This document shows, piece by piece, positions 42,133 to 50,721 of a stretch of DNA of 64,000 nt. The DNA is from an uncultured Oscillospiraceae bacterium (lineage in GTDB: Bacteria > Bacillota > Clostridia > Oscillospirales > Oscillospiraceae). Within the stretch, counting starts at the first letter, position 1, and every line of letters starts with the position of its first letter. The stretch is from contig CAKTTB010000003.1 of NCBI GenBank assembly GCA_934613505.1, positions 93,543-157,542 on the forward strand, in the 5' to 3' direction. Both the position numbers and the translations under genes were made by a program. The notes under the pieces were generated by a model. It worked only from the letters and a program-made list of their open reading frames with translations. It did not search any database and was not told the origin of the DNA.

Positions 42133-42756
42133 TCAATTCTCCTTTGCAGTGTCGCTGAGCTGTTCTTCCAGCAGCGCCATGCGGCGCTTGAGTTCTTCGA
42201 TTTCGAGCATGACGGGGTCGGGCGTGTGGATATGGTCGAGCTTGTCGCCGCAGAGCCGGACGATCCGCCCCGGTACGCCGACGACGGTCGCGCCGGATGG
42301 GACTTCCCGCAGCACAACGGCGTTGGCCGCAATGCGGGCATTATCGCCGACGCGGAACGGCCCCAGTACCTTCGCGCCGGAGCCGACCATGACGTTGTTG
42401 CCGAGCGTCGGATGGCGCTTGCCGACGTCCTTGCCGGTGCCGCCGAGCGTGACGCCCTGATACAGCAGGCAGTCGTCGCCAATCTCCGCGGTCTCACCGA
42501 TCACAATGCCGGTGCCATGGTCGATGACAAGACGGCGGCCGATGGTCGCGCCGGGGTGGATCTCAATTCCGGTCCACATCTTTGACCACTGGGAAATGGC
42601 GCGGGCGATGAAAAAAAGACGGTGCCGGTAAAACCAGTGCGCGATCCGGTAATCGATGGTCGCGTGCAGGCCGTTATAGAGCAGTATGACTTCGACAGCC
42701 GACCGTGCGGCCGGGTCGTTCTTTTTATATGCCTGGATATCCTCCAACAGATGCAA
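42133..42756 (-). CDS. cysE: Serine O-acetyltransferase
   Basis: 207 residues. It acetylates serine, the first step of cysteine synthesis. The N-terminal helical region (LLYNGLHATIDYRIAHWFYR) is followed by left-handed beta-helix hexapeptide repeats (GIEIHPGATIGRRLVIDHGTG, GETAEIGDDCLLYQGVTLGG) containing the catalytic Asp-His pair. The start is TTG 42756 with GGAGGG about 7 bases upstream. It lies just after the T-box terminator and 1 base before cysS. Confidence 0.94.
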   Translation of the reverse strand: MHLLEDIQAYKKNDPAARSAVEVILLYNGLHATIDYRIAHWFYRHRLFFIARAISQWSKMWTGIEIHPGATIGRRLVIDHGTGIVIGETAEIGDDCLLYQGVTLGGTGKDVGKRHPTLGNNVMVGSGAKVLGPFRVGDNARIAANAVVLREVPSGATVVGVPGRIVRLCGDKLDHIHTPDPVMLEIEELKRRMALLEEQLSDTAKEN

Positions 42757-42799
42757 ATGCAGGTCCCTCCAATCGCAGGGCCGAACGGACCGTGCGATA

Positions 42800-43026
42800 A
42801 AAATAAAAAGCCTGCCTCCTGATACTCAAGAGGCGGGCTTTCAAACTCGCGGTTCCACTCTGATTTTTCACTCAAGGCTTTGACGTAAGCCCAAAACGGG
42901 GTCTCCCCTCGCTCACGAACGCACGTTCCCGCAGAAGCTCTGTCTCCGCTTGCAGCCGATGGCGGAAACTCTCTGAAAGAGCGGATATACGGTACTCTTT
43001 TCGGTCAACGCGATATTCATTTTTCT
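42800..43026 (-). promoter_or_regulatory. T-box riboswitch, cysteine-type, for cysE-cysS
   Basis: On the minus strand the leader contains the T-box sequence AGAGTGGAACCGCG (complement of 42848-42861) and a terminator with arms 42830-42840 and 42808-42818, followed by five T. A UGC triplet followed by G in GAGCTTCTGCGGGAACG is a good cysteine specifier. It links cysteine synthesis and charging to uncharged tRNA-Cys. Confidence 0.92.
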
Positions 43027-43032
43027 TGGGAA

Positions 43033-43061
43033 ATCATATCATTGCGCGGATAAAAAGTCAA
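43033..43061 (-). promoter_or_regulatory. Promoter of the cysE-cysS T-box transcript
   Basis: On the minus strand TTGACT (43056-43061), 17 bases, TATGAT (43033-43038). The -35 overlaps the last codons of pgsA. Confidence 0.85.
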
Positions 43062-43615
43062 GCTTTCTTCTTTGCCGCACCGAGGCCGAGGCAGCTCCAG
43101 TTCTTGCAGAAGTAGTCGGCGCCCGAGTAGACCGTCGTCAGAAGAATGACCACGTTCACGACCGTGTCGAGGACCGGCACGCCCGGAATGACCATCATGG
43201 CGATGAGGCCGACCATGGTGCAGGCCGTCTTGATCTTGCCGCTCCAGCCTGCGGCGATCACGGTGCCGTTATTGGCGGCGACCATGCGCAGACCGCTGAT
43301 GGCAAACTCCCGCGCGATGACGATGAACACCAGCCACGACGGCATCCGGCCCCAGCCGACGAAGACCATCATGCAGGCAGTTACCAGCAGCTTGTCGGCC
43401 AGCGGGTCGAGGAATTTGCCGAAATCGCTGACCTGATGATAGTGGCGGGCAATATAGCCGTCCAGAAAATCAGAGATACTGGCAATGATAAAAACGGCAA
43501 TGGCGGCCCAGCGCATCCAGTCGTTCACCACGCTGCTCGCGGAGAGCAGCATGAATACCAGATATACCGGGATGAGAACTATGCGGACAAGGGTGATCTT
43601 ACTTGCTGTCGTCAT
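43058..43615 (-). CDS. pgsA: CDP-diacylglycerol--glycerol-3-phosphate 3-phosphatidyltransferase
   Basis: 185 residues with about five hydrophobic helices. The CDP-alcohol phosphatidyltransferase motif DG(x)2AR(x)nG(x)3D(x)3D is complete in SDFLDGYIARHYHQVSDFG and KFLDPLADK. Produces phosphatidylglycerol phosphate in the membrane. Its start lies 17 bases inside the 3' end of rimO. Confidence 0.94.
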   Translation of the reverse strand: MTTASKITLVRIVLIPVYLVFMLLSASSVVNDWMRWAAIAVFIIASISDFLDGYIARHYHQVSDFGKFLDPLADKLLVTACMMVFVGWGRMPSWLVFIVIAREFAISGLRMVAANNGTVIAAGWSGKIKTACTMVGLIAMMVIPGVPVLDTVVNVVILLTTVYSGADYFCKNWSCLGLGAAKKKA

Positions 43616-44945
43616 GATAATCTTCCTCCAGAATACTGACCAGTTCGCCGTCGTAGGTGTCGACGACGCGGACGTCTACAAAATCGCCGGTCTTGATGTG
43701 TCGCTCTGCGGTGAACCAGATCTTGCCGTCAATGTCCGGAGAATCTGCATAGGTCCGGCCGTAGTAGCTCTCTTCATCCGGGTCAAAGCCCTCGCATAGC
43801 ACCTGCATGGTCTTACCGATGCAGGATTCGTTGTAATCATCCATGATGCGGGATTGGATCTCAGCGACCTGCTCTGCGCGCTGCTGCGCGATCTCGCTAT
43901 CAGGATATTCCATCTCGGCCGCCCGCGTGCCTTCCTCCGGCGAGAATGCGAACGCGCCGACGCGCTCGAGCTTGTATTCCTTCAGGAAGCTGCAAAGCTC
44001 GGCAAATTCCTGCTCGCCTTCGCCGGGCAGGCCGGTGATGAGGCTCGTCCGCAGAACAAGACCGGGGATCTCCTGGCGGAGCTTTTTGAAAAGCGCCCGG
44101 ACATAGTCTCCGTTGCCGCGGCGGTTCATGCGGCGCAAGATCTCGCCATTGATGTGCTGGATGGGGATGTCGAGATACTTGACGATCTTCGGCTCGTTGG
44201 CCAGAACGTCGATCAGCTCCTGCGACATCTCATCCGGGTAGAGATAATGGACACGGATCCAGACCAGACCGTCGATCCGGCACAGCCGGCGCAGCAGCTC
44301 CGCGAGCCGCCGCTCGCCGTACAGGTCAAGACCGTAGCGGCTGGTGTCCTGCGCGACGACGATCAGCTCCTTGACGCCGTCGGCGGCCAGCTGCTCCGCC
44401 TCCGTGACCAGCTCCTCCATCGGGCGGCTGCGCAGCTTGCCGCGCAGCTTCGGGATGACGCAGTAGGCGCAGTGGTTATCGCAGCCCTCGGCGATCTTCA
44501 GATAGGCATAATATTCGGGCGTGGTGAGAATACGGCCATCCTCGGACTGCTCGGCGTTGATGTCGTCAAAGCGCTTATAGCGCTTGCCGCTGAGGATTTG
44601 ACCGACCGCGTTGGCCACGTCGTAATAAGAGCCGGTGCCAAGCACGCCGTCGACCTCGGGCAGCTCCTTCAGGATCTCCTCCTGATAGCGCTGGGCCAGA
44701 CAGCCGGTGACGAGGATCTTCTGGATCCGGCCCTCGGCCTTCAGCTGCGCCATGGCGAGAATGTTGTCGATGGCTTCGGTCTTTGCGGATTCAATGAAGC
44801 CGCAGGTATTGACGATGACAAGCTCCGCGCCGTCCGGGTCGGGGCTGATCTCGTAGCCTGCCTGCCGCAGAAGCCACAGCATGTGCTCGGCATTGACCTG
44901 ATTTTTCGCGCAGCCGAGCGAGATCATGCCTATCGTATGGGTCAT
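43599..44945 (-). CDS. rimO: Ribosomal protein uS12 methylthiotransferase RimO
   Basis: 448 residues. The N-terminal MTTase domain carries the cluster Cys residues in ISLGCAKNQVNAEH, VNTCGF and VTGCLAQRY; the radical SAM motif is EGCDNHCAYCVIPKLRG; a TRAM-like domain forms the C terminus. It methylthiolates an Asp of S12. The S12-specific ISLGCAKN start separates it from MiaB. Overlaps recX by 4 bases. Confidence 0.96.
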   Translation of the reverse strand: MTHTIGMISLGCAKNQVNAEHMLWLLRQAGYEISPDPDGAELVIVNTCGFIESAKTEAIDNILAMAQLKAEGRIQKILVTGCLAQRYQEEILKELPEVDGVLGTGSYYDVANAVGQILSGKRYKRFDDINAEQSEDGRILTTPEYYAYLKIAEGCDNHCAYCVIPKLRGKLRSRPMEELVTEAEQLAADGVKELIVVAQDTSRYGLDLYGERRLAELLRRLCRIDGLVWIRVHYLYPDEMSQELIDVLANEPKIVKYLDIPIQHINGEILRRMNRRGNGDYVRALFKKLRQEIPGLVLRTSLITGLPGEGEQEFAELCSFLKEYKLERVGAFAFSPEEGTRAAEMEYPDSEIAQQRAEQVAEIQSRIMDDYNESCIGKTMQVLCEGFDPDEESYYGRTYADSPDIDGKIWFTAERHIKTGDFVDVRVVDTYDGELVSILEEDYHDDSK

Positions 44946-45583
44946 GATATGTCGTCCTCCAAGTTTTCCTCCAGCTCCAGATCGGCGCGGTAGCGCCGGA
45001 GACCGGACTGGATATCCTTCCAGCTGTGGCCGCGCCGGATAAGCGCGTCCACGGCTTTTTTGATCTCTTTTTCGTCAGGGGCTGTTCCCTGCCAGCGCCG
45101 GGCGAGAAAGCGGTCGATCGCATCGTCCATTTCCGGGACGGTATCGAGCGCGTCTGCCCAGTATTCCTGCGGGATGTCCTTTTCGTACAGAATATTTTTG
45201 ATGCGCGCTCTGCCGTAGCCCTTGCTGACGGCGCTGGTGACAAGCTGCCGCGCAGTTTCCCGGTCGTCGAGCAGATGCAGCTCCTTGAGCCAGCCGACGG
45301 CCTCTTCCGCGTCCTGTGTATCCTCGCCCTTCTGGACGAGCCGCTTCTGCAGCTCCTTTTCCGATACGCCTGCCGCGGCGACAATGCGCACGGCCCGCGC
45401 CTTGGCGGACGCCTTTCCGGCGGCGGCCAGCAGCGCCTGATAGTCGCTCTCGGACAGCTCCATGCCGCTGTAAAGGCCCAGATCTGCGATCAGATATGGC
45501 TGGGTCTTCAAAACGGTGTCGTCGTCAAAGAGCAGCTTCACGCGCTTGGACTGCGGCAGTTCCTGAATGGCAAGCAGGCGCAT
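44942..45583 (-). CDS. recX: Regulatory protein RecX
   Basis: 213 residues, helical repeat protein that modulates RecA filaments. LLFDDDTVLKTQPYLIADLGL is an N-terminal strand region; the RecX core has VSEKELQKRLVQKGED, AVSKGYGRARIKNILYEK and LIRRGHSWKDIQSGLRRY. Directly overlaps recA by one base, which supports the call. Confidence 0.92.
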   Translation of the reverse strand: MRLLAIQELPQSKRVKLLFDDDTVLKTQPYLIADLGLYSGMELSESDYQALLAAAGKASAKARAVRIVAAAGVSEKELQKRLVQKGEDTQDAEEAVGWLKELHLLDDRETARQLVTSAVSKGYGRARIKNILYEKDIPQEYWADALDTVPEMDDAIDRFLARRWQGTAPDEKEIKKAVDALIRRGHSWKDIQSGLRRYRADLELEENLEDDIS

Positions 45584-46680
45584 CAGTCGTCGTTAAAGTC
45601 GTCGGCCGAGACGCTGACCGGCTTTGCCGCGGCAGCCGCGGGCGGCTTGGCGTTCTTGCCCTGCAGCTTCCACATGTTGTCGCGAATCTCCTGCTCAATG
45701 CGGTCGGCCACGTCGGGATGGTCGATGAGATACTGCTTGGCAGAATCCCGGCCCTGTCCGATGCGCTCGTCTCCGATGGAGAACCAGCTGCCGCTCTTGT
45801 TGATAAGCTCCAGCTGCACGGCAAGATCGACCATTTCACCCCATTTGGAGATGCCTTCACCGTACATGATATCGAAATACGCCTCTTTGAAGGGGGGCGC
45901 ACACTTATTCTTGACGATCTTGGCGCGCGTGCGGTTGCCGATGACCTCAGAGCCGTTCTTGATGGCTTCGGTGCGGCGGATATCGATACGGACGGACGCG
46001 TAGAACTTCAGCGCGTTGCCGCCGGTGGTCGTTTCGGGGTTGCCGTACATAACGCCGATCTTCATACGCAGCTGGTTGATGAAGATGACGACGCAGTTGG
46101 TCTTGGAAATATTGCCGGCGAGCTTCCGCAGCGCCTGCGACATAAGGCGGGCCTGCAGGCCGACGAAGGTGTCGCCCATCTCGCCCTCGATCTCCGCCCG
46201 CGGTGTCAGCGCCGCGACAGAGTCGACGACCACAACGTCGACCGCGCCGGAGCGGACCAGCGCGTCAGTGATCTCCAGCGCCTGCTCGCCGGTATCCGGC
46301 TGGGAGACGAGCATGGAGTCGATATCGACGCCGATCCTTGCCGCGTAATCCGGGTCAAGGGCATGCTCCGCGTCGACAAACGCGACCTCGCCGCCGCGCT
46401 TCTGTGCCTGCGCGACGATGTGCAGCGCCAGCGTCGTTTTACCGGAGGATTCCGGGCCGTAGATCTCGATAATTCTCCCCTTCGGCACGCCGCCGATGCC
46501 AAGCGCGGCGTCGAGCGCCAGAGAGCCGGTCGGGATGGCGTCTACCTGCAGATCAGGCCGGTCGCCCAGGCGCATGACCGCGCCTTTGCCGAAGTTTTTC
46601 TCGATCTGCCGGATGGCCGTATCGAGCGCCTGCTTCTTATCGTTGTTGGGAGTCTGATCGGCTGTTTTTTTCCGTTCCAT
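45583..46680 (-). CDS. recA: Recombinase RecA
   Basis: 365 residues. Strand-exchange ATPase and SOS coprotease. Walker [10 protein letters not shown] (about 73-81), [39 protein letters not shown] (Walker B), [20 protein letters not shown] (L2 region). The acidic tail DDFNDD is present. First gene of recA-recX-rimO-pgsA. Confidence 0.98.
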   Translation of the reverse strand: MERKKTADQTPNNDKKQALDTAIRQIEKNFGKGAVMRLGDRPDLQVDAIPTGSLALDAALGIGGVPKGRIIEIYGPESSGKTTLALHIVAQAQKRGGEVAFVDAEHALDPDYAARIGVDIDSMLVSQPDTGEQALEITDALVRSGAVDVVVVDSVAALTPRAEIEGEMGDTFVGLQARLMSQALRKLAGNISKTNCVVIFINQLRMKIGVMYGNPETTTGGNALKFYASVRIDIRRTEAIKNGSEVIGNRTRAKIVKNKCAPPFKEAYFDIMYGEGISKWGEMVDLAVQLELINKSGSWFSIGDERIGQGRDSAKQYLIDHPDVADRIEQEIRDNMWKLQGKNAKPPAAAAAKPVSVSADDFNDD

Positions 46681-46715
46681 CGTCTCAGTTCCTTCCTCTT
46701 TTTATTTCTGCGCTT

Positions 46716-46744
46716 ATCCTATCACAGATCCGCGTAAAAATCAA
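46716..46744 (-). promoter_or_regulatory. Promoter of recA
   Basis: On the minus strand TTGATT (46739-46744), 17 bases, TAGGAT (46716-46721). No CGAAC-N4-GTTCG LexA box is present, although CAAACGTTTG (46742-46751) overlaps the -35. Confidence 0.65.
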
Positions 46745-46753
46745 ACGTTTGTT

Positions 46754-47611
46754 TTATTTCTTTCTGCCGCGTACCGCGCGCACCACGCCGCGCAGATCCT
46801 TGCGCAGGACAATATCCGTGTACCCGGCTTCCTGCAGGAGCATGGAGACTGCCATATGCTGTCCGAGCCCAAATTCGAAGCACAGGAAGCCCCCTGCCGC
46901 GATCAGATGCGTGAAGTTATCAACCACTGCACGGTAAAACAGCAGGCCGTCCGCACCGCCGTCGAGTGCAAGCGCCGGTTCATAGTCCCTGACAGACGGC
47001 TCAAGCTGCAGCATTTCCTCCGACATGACATACGGCGGATTGCAGATGAGCGCGTCGAGCGTACCGACAAAGCTTGGCCCTTTCTTCCGCGCGTCAAGGC
47101 CGATGGCTGTGACGCGGTTCTGGAGCTTCAGCCGTTTGATGTTGCGCTTGGCCACGGCGAGCGCCGGGCGGGAGATATCCGCCAGCGTGACATGCGCGCC
47201 GGGCAGCTGATGCGCAATGGCAAGTCCGATGCAGCCGCTTCCGCAGCAAAGATCCAGAACCCGCGGCTCCGGCCGCGCGCGCAGCGCCTCAATGGCAAGC
47301 TCCGTGACGGCCATGGTATCATCGCGCGGGATCAGCACATCCGGCGTGACCTCAAGCGACAGCCCGTAAAAGTCCCACTGGCCGAGGATATACGGCAGCG
47401 GTTCATGGGCGAGCATGCGGGCAACGTAACTGTCCAGCCGCTCCTCAATCTGCTCGCTGGCGTACAGGCCGGAATCGGCCAGAACTGCGGAGACTGATTT
47501 CCCGGATGCCAGCGCCAGCAGCTCACGCGCCGCCATGGAGGCGTTGTTCCCTTCGGACGTCAGAAGCGCCCGTCTGGCCTGCAGATAGAGGTCTCCGTAC
47601 TTTTTTACCAT
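46754..47611 (-). CDS. prmC: Peptide chain release factor N5-glutamine methyltransferase
   Basis: 285 residues. It methylates the GGQ Gln of RF1/RF2. An N-terminal helical domain (about 1-80) precedes a Rossmann SAM fold with VLDLCCGSGCIGLAIAHQLP and the catalytic ICNPPYVMSEE motif. The start overlaps the DUF1385 stop by 7 bases. Confidence 0.94.
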   Translation of the reverse strand: MVKKYGDLYLQARRALLTSEGNNASMAARELLALASGKSVSAVLADSGLYASEQIEERLDSYVARMLAHEPLPYILGQWDFYGLSLEVTPDVLIPRDDTMAVTELAIEALRARPEPRVLDLCCGSGCIGLAIAHQLPGAHVTLADISRPALAVAKRNIKRLKLQNRVTAIGLDARKKGPSFVGTLDALICNPPYVMSEEMLQLEPSVRDYEPALALDGGADGLLFYRAVVDNFTHLIAAGGFLCFEFGLGQHMAVSMLLQEAGYTDIVLRKDLRGVVRAVRGRKK

Positions 47612-48567
47612 CGGTCCGCACCGGCCTCTTCCGGAATGACGAGCTTCAGCGCCTCGATGGCGACCTCGATCATGGAGTCATCCGGCTCGTTGGTCGTAAA
47701 ATGCTGGAACCACATGCCGGGCGCGGACAAGATCCGCGTCAGCCGGTTGTCGTGCCGGCCGACGAAGCGGTTGCACTCATAGCTGATGGCCACAACGACC
47801 GGCAGAAGCGCCAGCCGGACCAGCAGCCGGACAAGCATGCCGCTCATCGGAAGGAGCGCGCTGACCAGCGCGAAAAGCAGGATCGAGATCGCGACGACTA
47901 CAAACAGAAAGCTTGTGCCGCAGCGCGGGTGCAGCCTTGTCTGCGGACGGACGTTTTCCACGGTCAGCGGCAGCTGCGCTTCGTAGCAGCGGATGGTCTT
48001 GTGCTCTGCGCCGTGATAGGAAAACACGCGGCGCATGTCCTTCATTCTGGAGACGAGGATCATGTAGCCCATGAAGATTGCAATACGGATGAGACCCTCA
48101 ATGAGACTGCGGACGACCGCATTGTGGATCCAGCGGTCAAACAGACCGGACAGGAGCGTCGGCAGAAGGATAAACAGTGCGATCGAGAACAGGGCGCCCA
48201 GAAAAACGGAGAACGAAATGACGGCCTTCTCCATCTTCTCGCTGCCGAGCTTTTTCTCGAGCCACTGATCGAACTTTGACGGCTGCGCGTCCTCTTCCTC
48301 CGGGAAAAACTCAGCCGAGTACATGAGCGCCTTCACGCCGGAGACCATCGACGAGCCGAACGACGCCACGCCGCGGATCAGCGGCCATTTCAGAATGCCG
48401 GTCTTTTTGTTGAGCGGCTCGACCTTCGTGACGATTCCTTCCGGGCCGCGGACGACGATCGAGCGCTTGTCCGGCCCCTGCATCATGATGCCTTCGATGA
48501 GCGCCTGCCCGCCGATGAGCGTTTTGAATTTTTCCTGACTGACAGGCTGATTGCTTTCTTTTTTCAT
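47605..48567 (-). CDS. DUF1385 membrane protein
   Basis: 320 residues. N-terminal IGGQALIEGIMMQGPDKRSI is the DUF1385 hallmark; four to five transmembrane helices lie between about 110 and 240, with EHKTIRCYEAQLP and the HPRCGTSFLFVVV motif. Widely conserved in Firmicutes near prmC and prfA, function unknown. Ten bases after the histidine kinase. Confidence 0.9.
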   Translation of the reverse strand: MKKESNQPVSQEKFKTLIGGQALIEGIMMQGPDKRSIVVRGPEGIVTKVEPLNKKTGILKWPLIRGVASFGSSMVSGVKALMYSAEFFPEEEDAQPSKFDQWLEKKLGSEKMEKAVISFSVFLGALFSIALFILLPTLLSGLFDRWIHNAVVRSLIEGLIRIAIFMGYMILVSRMKDMRRVFSYHGAEHKTIRCYEAQLPLTVENVRPQTRLHPRCGTSFLFVVVAISILLFALVSALLPMSGMLVRLLVRLALLPVVVAISYECNRFVGRHDNRLTRILSAPGMWFQHFTTNEPDDSMIEVAIEALKLVIPEEAGADRW

Positions 48568-48576
48568 GAAAACCCC

Positions 48577-49998
48577 TTATTCCTCCCCTGTGGGGATGCT
48601 GATGGTAACGAGCGTGCCGCCGCCGTCGGCGTTTTCCAACGTCAGCGTGCCGCCGTGCATGGTGACGATCTCCTCACACACGGCAAGGCCGATGCCGCTG
48701 CCGCGGGCCTTGGAGCTGCCCTTGTAAAACTTCATTTTGACGCGCGGCAGCTCCTCTTCCGGAATGCCGGGGCCGTAATCGCGGATGCGGATCACGACAA
48801 AGCCGCCCTCCTGCGCGATGGAAGCGTCGATCCGCTTGCCGTCGCCGCCGTGTTTGGCGGCGTTGTCCAGAATGTTGAGGAAGACCTGACGCATGCGCGC
48901 CACATCGCACGGGATCTCCGGGATCTCCTCCTCGCAGCCGTCGTAGTGCAGGGAGATGCCCTCCTGCTTCAATCGGCTGCCGTACATGAAAACGGTATCC
49001 TCAAACTCCGCCAGAATATCGGCGGTTTCGACATGGAGCGTAAAGCGGCCGTCCTGCATGCGCGTAAATTCCAGCAGCTCCTCGACCATGCCGGTCAGCC
49101 GCTTGGCCTCCCGCGCGATGATCACGACGCCGCGGCGCGTCTCCGCGTCCAGATTTTCGGATGTCAGCAGCGTCTCGCCCCAGCCGGAGATGGCCGTCAG
49201 CGGCGTGCGCAGCTCGTGCGAGACGGAGGAAATGAACTCTGTCTGCGTCTTTTCGGACTGTCCGATTTTCACGGACATATCATTGATGGTATTGACCAGC
49301 TCACCGATCTCATCGTCATACTGCTGCGGGATCTGCACGCCGTAGGAGCCGGCGGCGATGCGCTTGGCCGTTGCGTTGATCTGCGAGACAGGCACCAGAA
49401 TGGACTTGATAAAAAAGCTGCTCATGAAGAAGATCGAGCCGATGAACAAAAGCCCGACCGTCGCCGCGATGAGCGCGATCATGAGGATCTGCAGGTCGGC
49501 ATTGCGCAGGCTCGTGACGTAGCGCAGGACGCCGATCACCTCGCCGTTGGAGTAGATCATCGGGCTGGAAACGGCAAGGATTCGCTCGCCCGTGGATGGA
49601 TTTCGGCCCTTGAACACGCGCGTCTGCTGGCTGTTCATCGCCTGCTGGATCTCCGGCGTGGACGGCGAGCGTCCGGCAAATTTGCCGTAGGACGACGCGA
49701 CGATCTTGCCGTTTGTCGAGATGAACTGCAGCTCCAGCCGGTCCTTTTCCTCAAAAGTCTTGGCGAACTTGATGCAGGACTGATAGTATTCGTTGTAGCT
49801 CTGGCTGATGTAGTTGCTGAAAAAGTCTGTCGTCGTCTTGGCCTTGGTCTCAAGACCCGAACGGAGGTTGGTGTCATAGTACGCCGCCATGGACAAAATG
49901 ACGGCCAGCACGCAGGCGATGGTCAGAAGCGTGATGATGCCAACATTTCCGAGAAACCAGCGGCGCTCGATGCCGGACAGACGCTTATGCTGTTTCAA
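48577..49998 (-). CDS. Sensor histidine kinase (two-component)
   Basis: 473 residues. TM1 (about 15-37), an extracellular sensor (about 40-165; DLELQFISTNGKIV-like PAS/dCache-type strand), TM2 (about 170-198), HAMP, then HisKA with the phospho-acceptor His in FISSVSHELRTPLTAISGWG, and HATPase with NILDNAAKHGGDG, DYGPGIPEEELP and GSGIGLAVCEEI. The partner regulator lies 23 bases upstream. Stimulus unknown. Confidence 0.94.
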   Translation of the reverse strand: MKQHKRLSGIERRWFLGNVGIITLLTIACVLAVILSMAAYYDTNLRSGLETKAKTTTDFFSNYISQSYNEYYQSCIKFAKTFEEKDRLELQFISTNGKIVASSYGKFAGRSPSTPEIQQAMNSQQTRVFKGRNPSTGERILAVSSPMIYSNGEVIGVLRYVTSLRNADLQILMIALIAATVGLLFIGSIFFMSSFFIKSILVPVSQINATAKRIAAGSYGVQIPQQYDDEIGELVNTINDMSVKIGQSEKTQTEFISSVSHELRTPLTAISGWGETLLTSENLDAETRRGVVIIAREAKRLTGMVEELLEFTRMQDGRFTLHVETADILAEFEDTVFMYGSRLKQEGISLHYDGCEEEIPEIPCDVARMRQVFLNILDNAAKHGGDGKRIDASIAQEGGFVVIRIRDYGPGIPEEELPRVKMKFYKGSSKARGSGIGLAVCEEIVTMHGGTLTLENADGGGTLVTISIPTGEE

Positions 49999-50021
49999 GA
50001 AGCCTCACCTCACACGCCGGT

Positions 50022-50708
50022 TCAGGCGCCCCACTTGTAGCCGAAGCCCCAGACGGTCGTGATGTACGTCGGATTTGCCGTGTCGTCTTCGATCTTGATG
50101 CGCAGGCGGCGGATGTTGACGTCGACGATCTTCAGCTCGCCGTCATAATCGCGGCCCCACACGGCGGCCAGAATGTCCTCACGGGAAAGCGCGCGGCCCG
50201 GATTCTGCATGAACAGCTTCATGATGGCGTATTCCACCTGCGTGAGCTTGATGCGGCGGCTGTCCTTGTCGAGCGTGCGGTTGCGCGTGTTCAGGATGAA
50301 CGGGCCGTGCTTCAGCTCGATCTGATTGCTGGACGCGTCGTTGTCGATGCGGCGATAGAGCGCGTCGATCCGTGCAGTCAGCTCTGCCGGGCTGAAGGGC
50401 TTGGTCATATAGTCGTCAGCGCCGGTCATAAGGCCGGTGATCTTGTCCATTTCCTGACTTCTTGCGGTTAACATAATGATACCAATCTTCTTATCTGTCG
50501 CCCGTATGCTGCGGCAGACCTCAAAGCCGTCGATGCCGGGCAGCATGATATCCAGGATCGCGACGCCGACATCCGGATTGGTCTTCAGAAGCTCCAGCGC
50601 TTCCTCTCCGGTACCGGCCTCCACGACCTCATAGCCTGCACGCTTGAGGTTGATGACGACGAAGCTGCGGATGCTGACCTCGTCTTCCAGAATGAGTACT
50701 TTCTTCAT
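50022..50708 (-). CDS. OmpR/PhoB-family response regulator
   Basis: 228 residues. The receiver domain has the acidic pair in ILEDEVSIRSF, phospho-acceptor Asp in VAILDIMLPGIDGFEV, Thr in IIMLTARSQ and Lys in TKPFSPAELTARI. A winged-helix output domain ends in IVDVNIRRLRIKIEDD and TVWGFGYKWG. ATG 50708 follows GAGGAG; the longer frame runs into the upstream lipoprotein gene. Confidence 0.95.
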   Translation of the reverse strand: MKKVLILEDEVSIRSFVVINLKRAGYEVVEAGTGEEALELLKTNPDVGVAILDIMLPGIDGFEVCRSIRATDKKIGIIMLTARSQEMDKITGLMTGADDYMTKPFSPAELTARIDALYRRIDNDASSNQIELKHGPFILNTRNRTLDKDSRRIKLTQVEYAIMKLFMQNPGRALSREDILAAVWGRDYDGELKIVDVNIRRLRIKIEDDTANPTYITTVWGFGYKWGA

Positions 50709-50721
50709 CTTCTTACGCTCC

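Noticed and set aside
42132-42497. N-terminal extension of CysRS from a longer frame
   Set aside because: The extra 122 codons overlap cysE in another frame with low-complexity Arg/Ser content. ATG 42131 has a good ribosome site and matches the family start.
46680-46753. LexA (SOS) box before recA
   Set aside because: No CGAAC-N4-GTTCG pattern is present. CAAACGTTTG is palindromic but does not match the Gram-positive SOS box.
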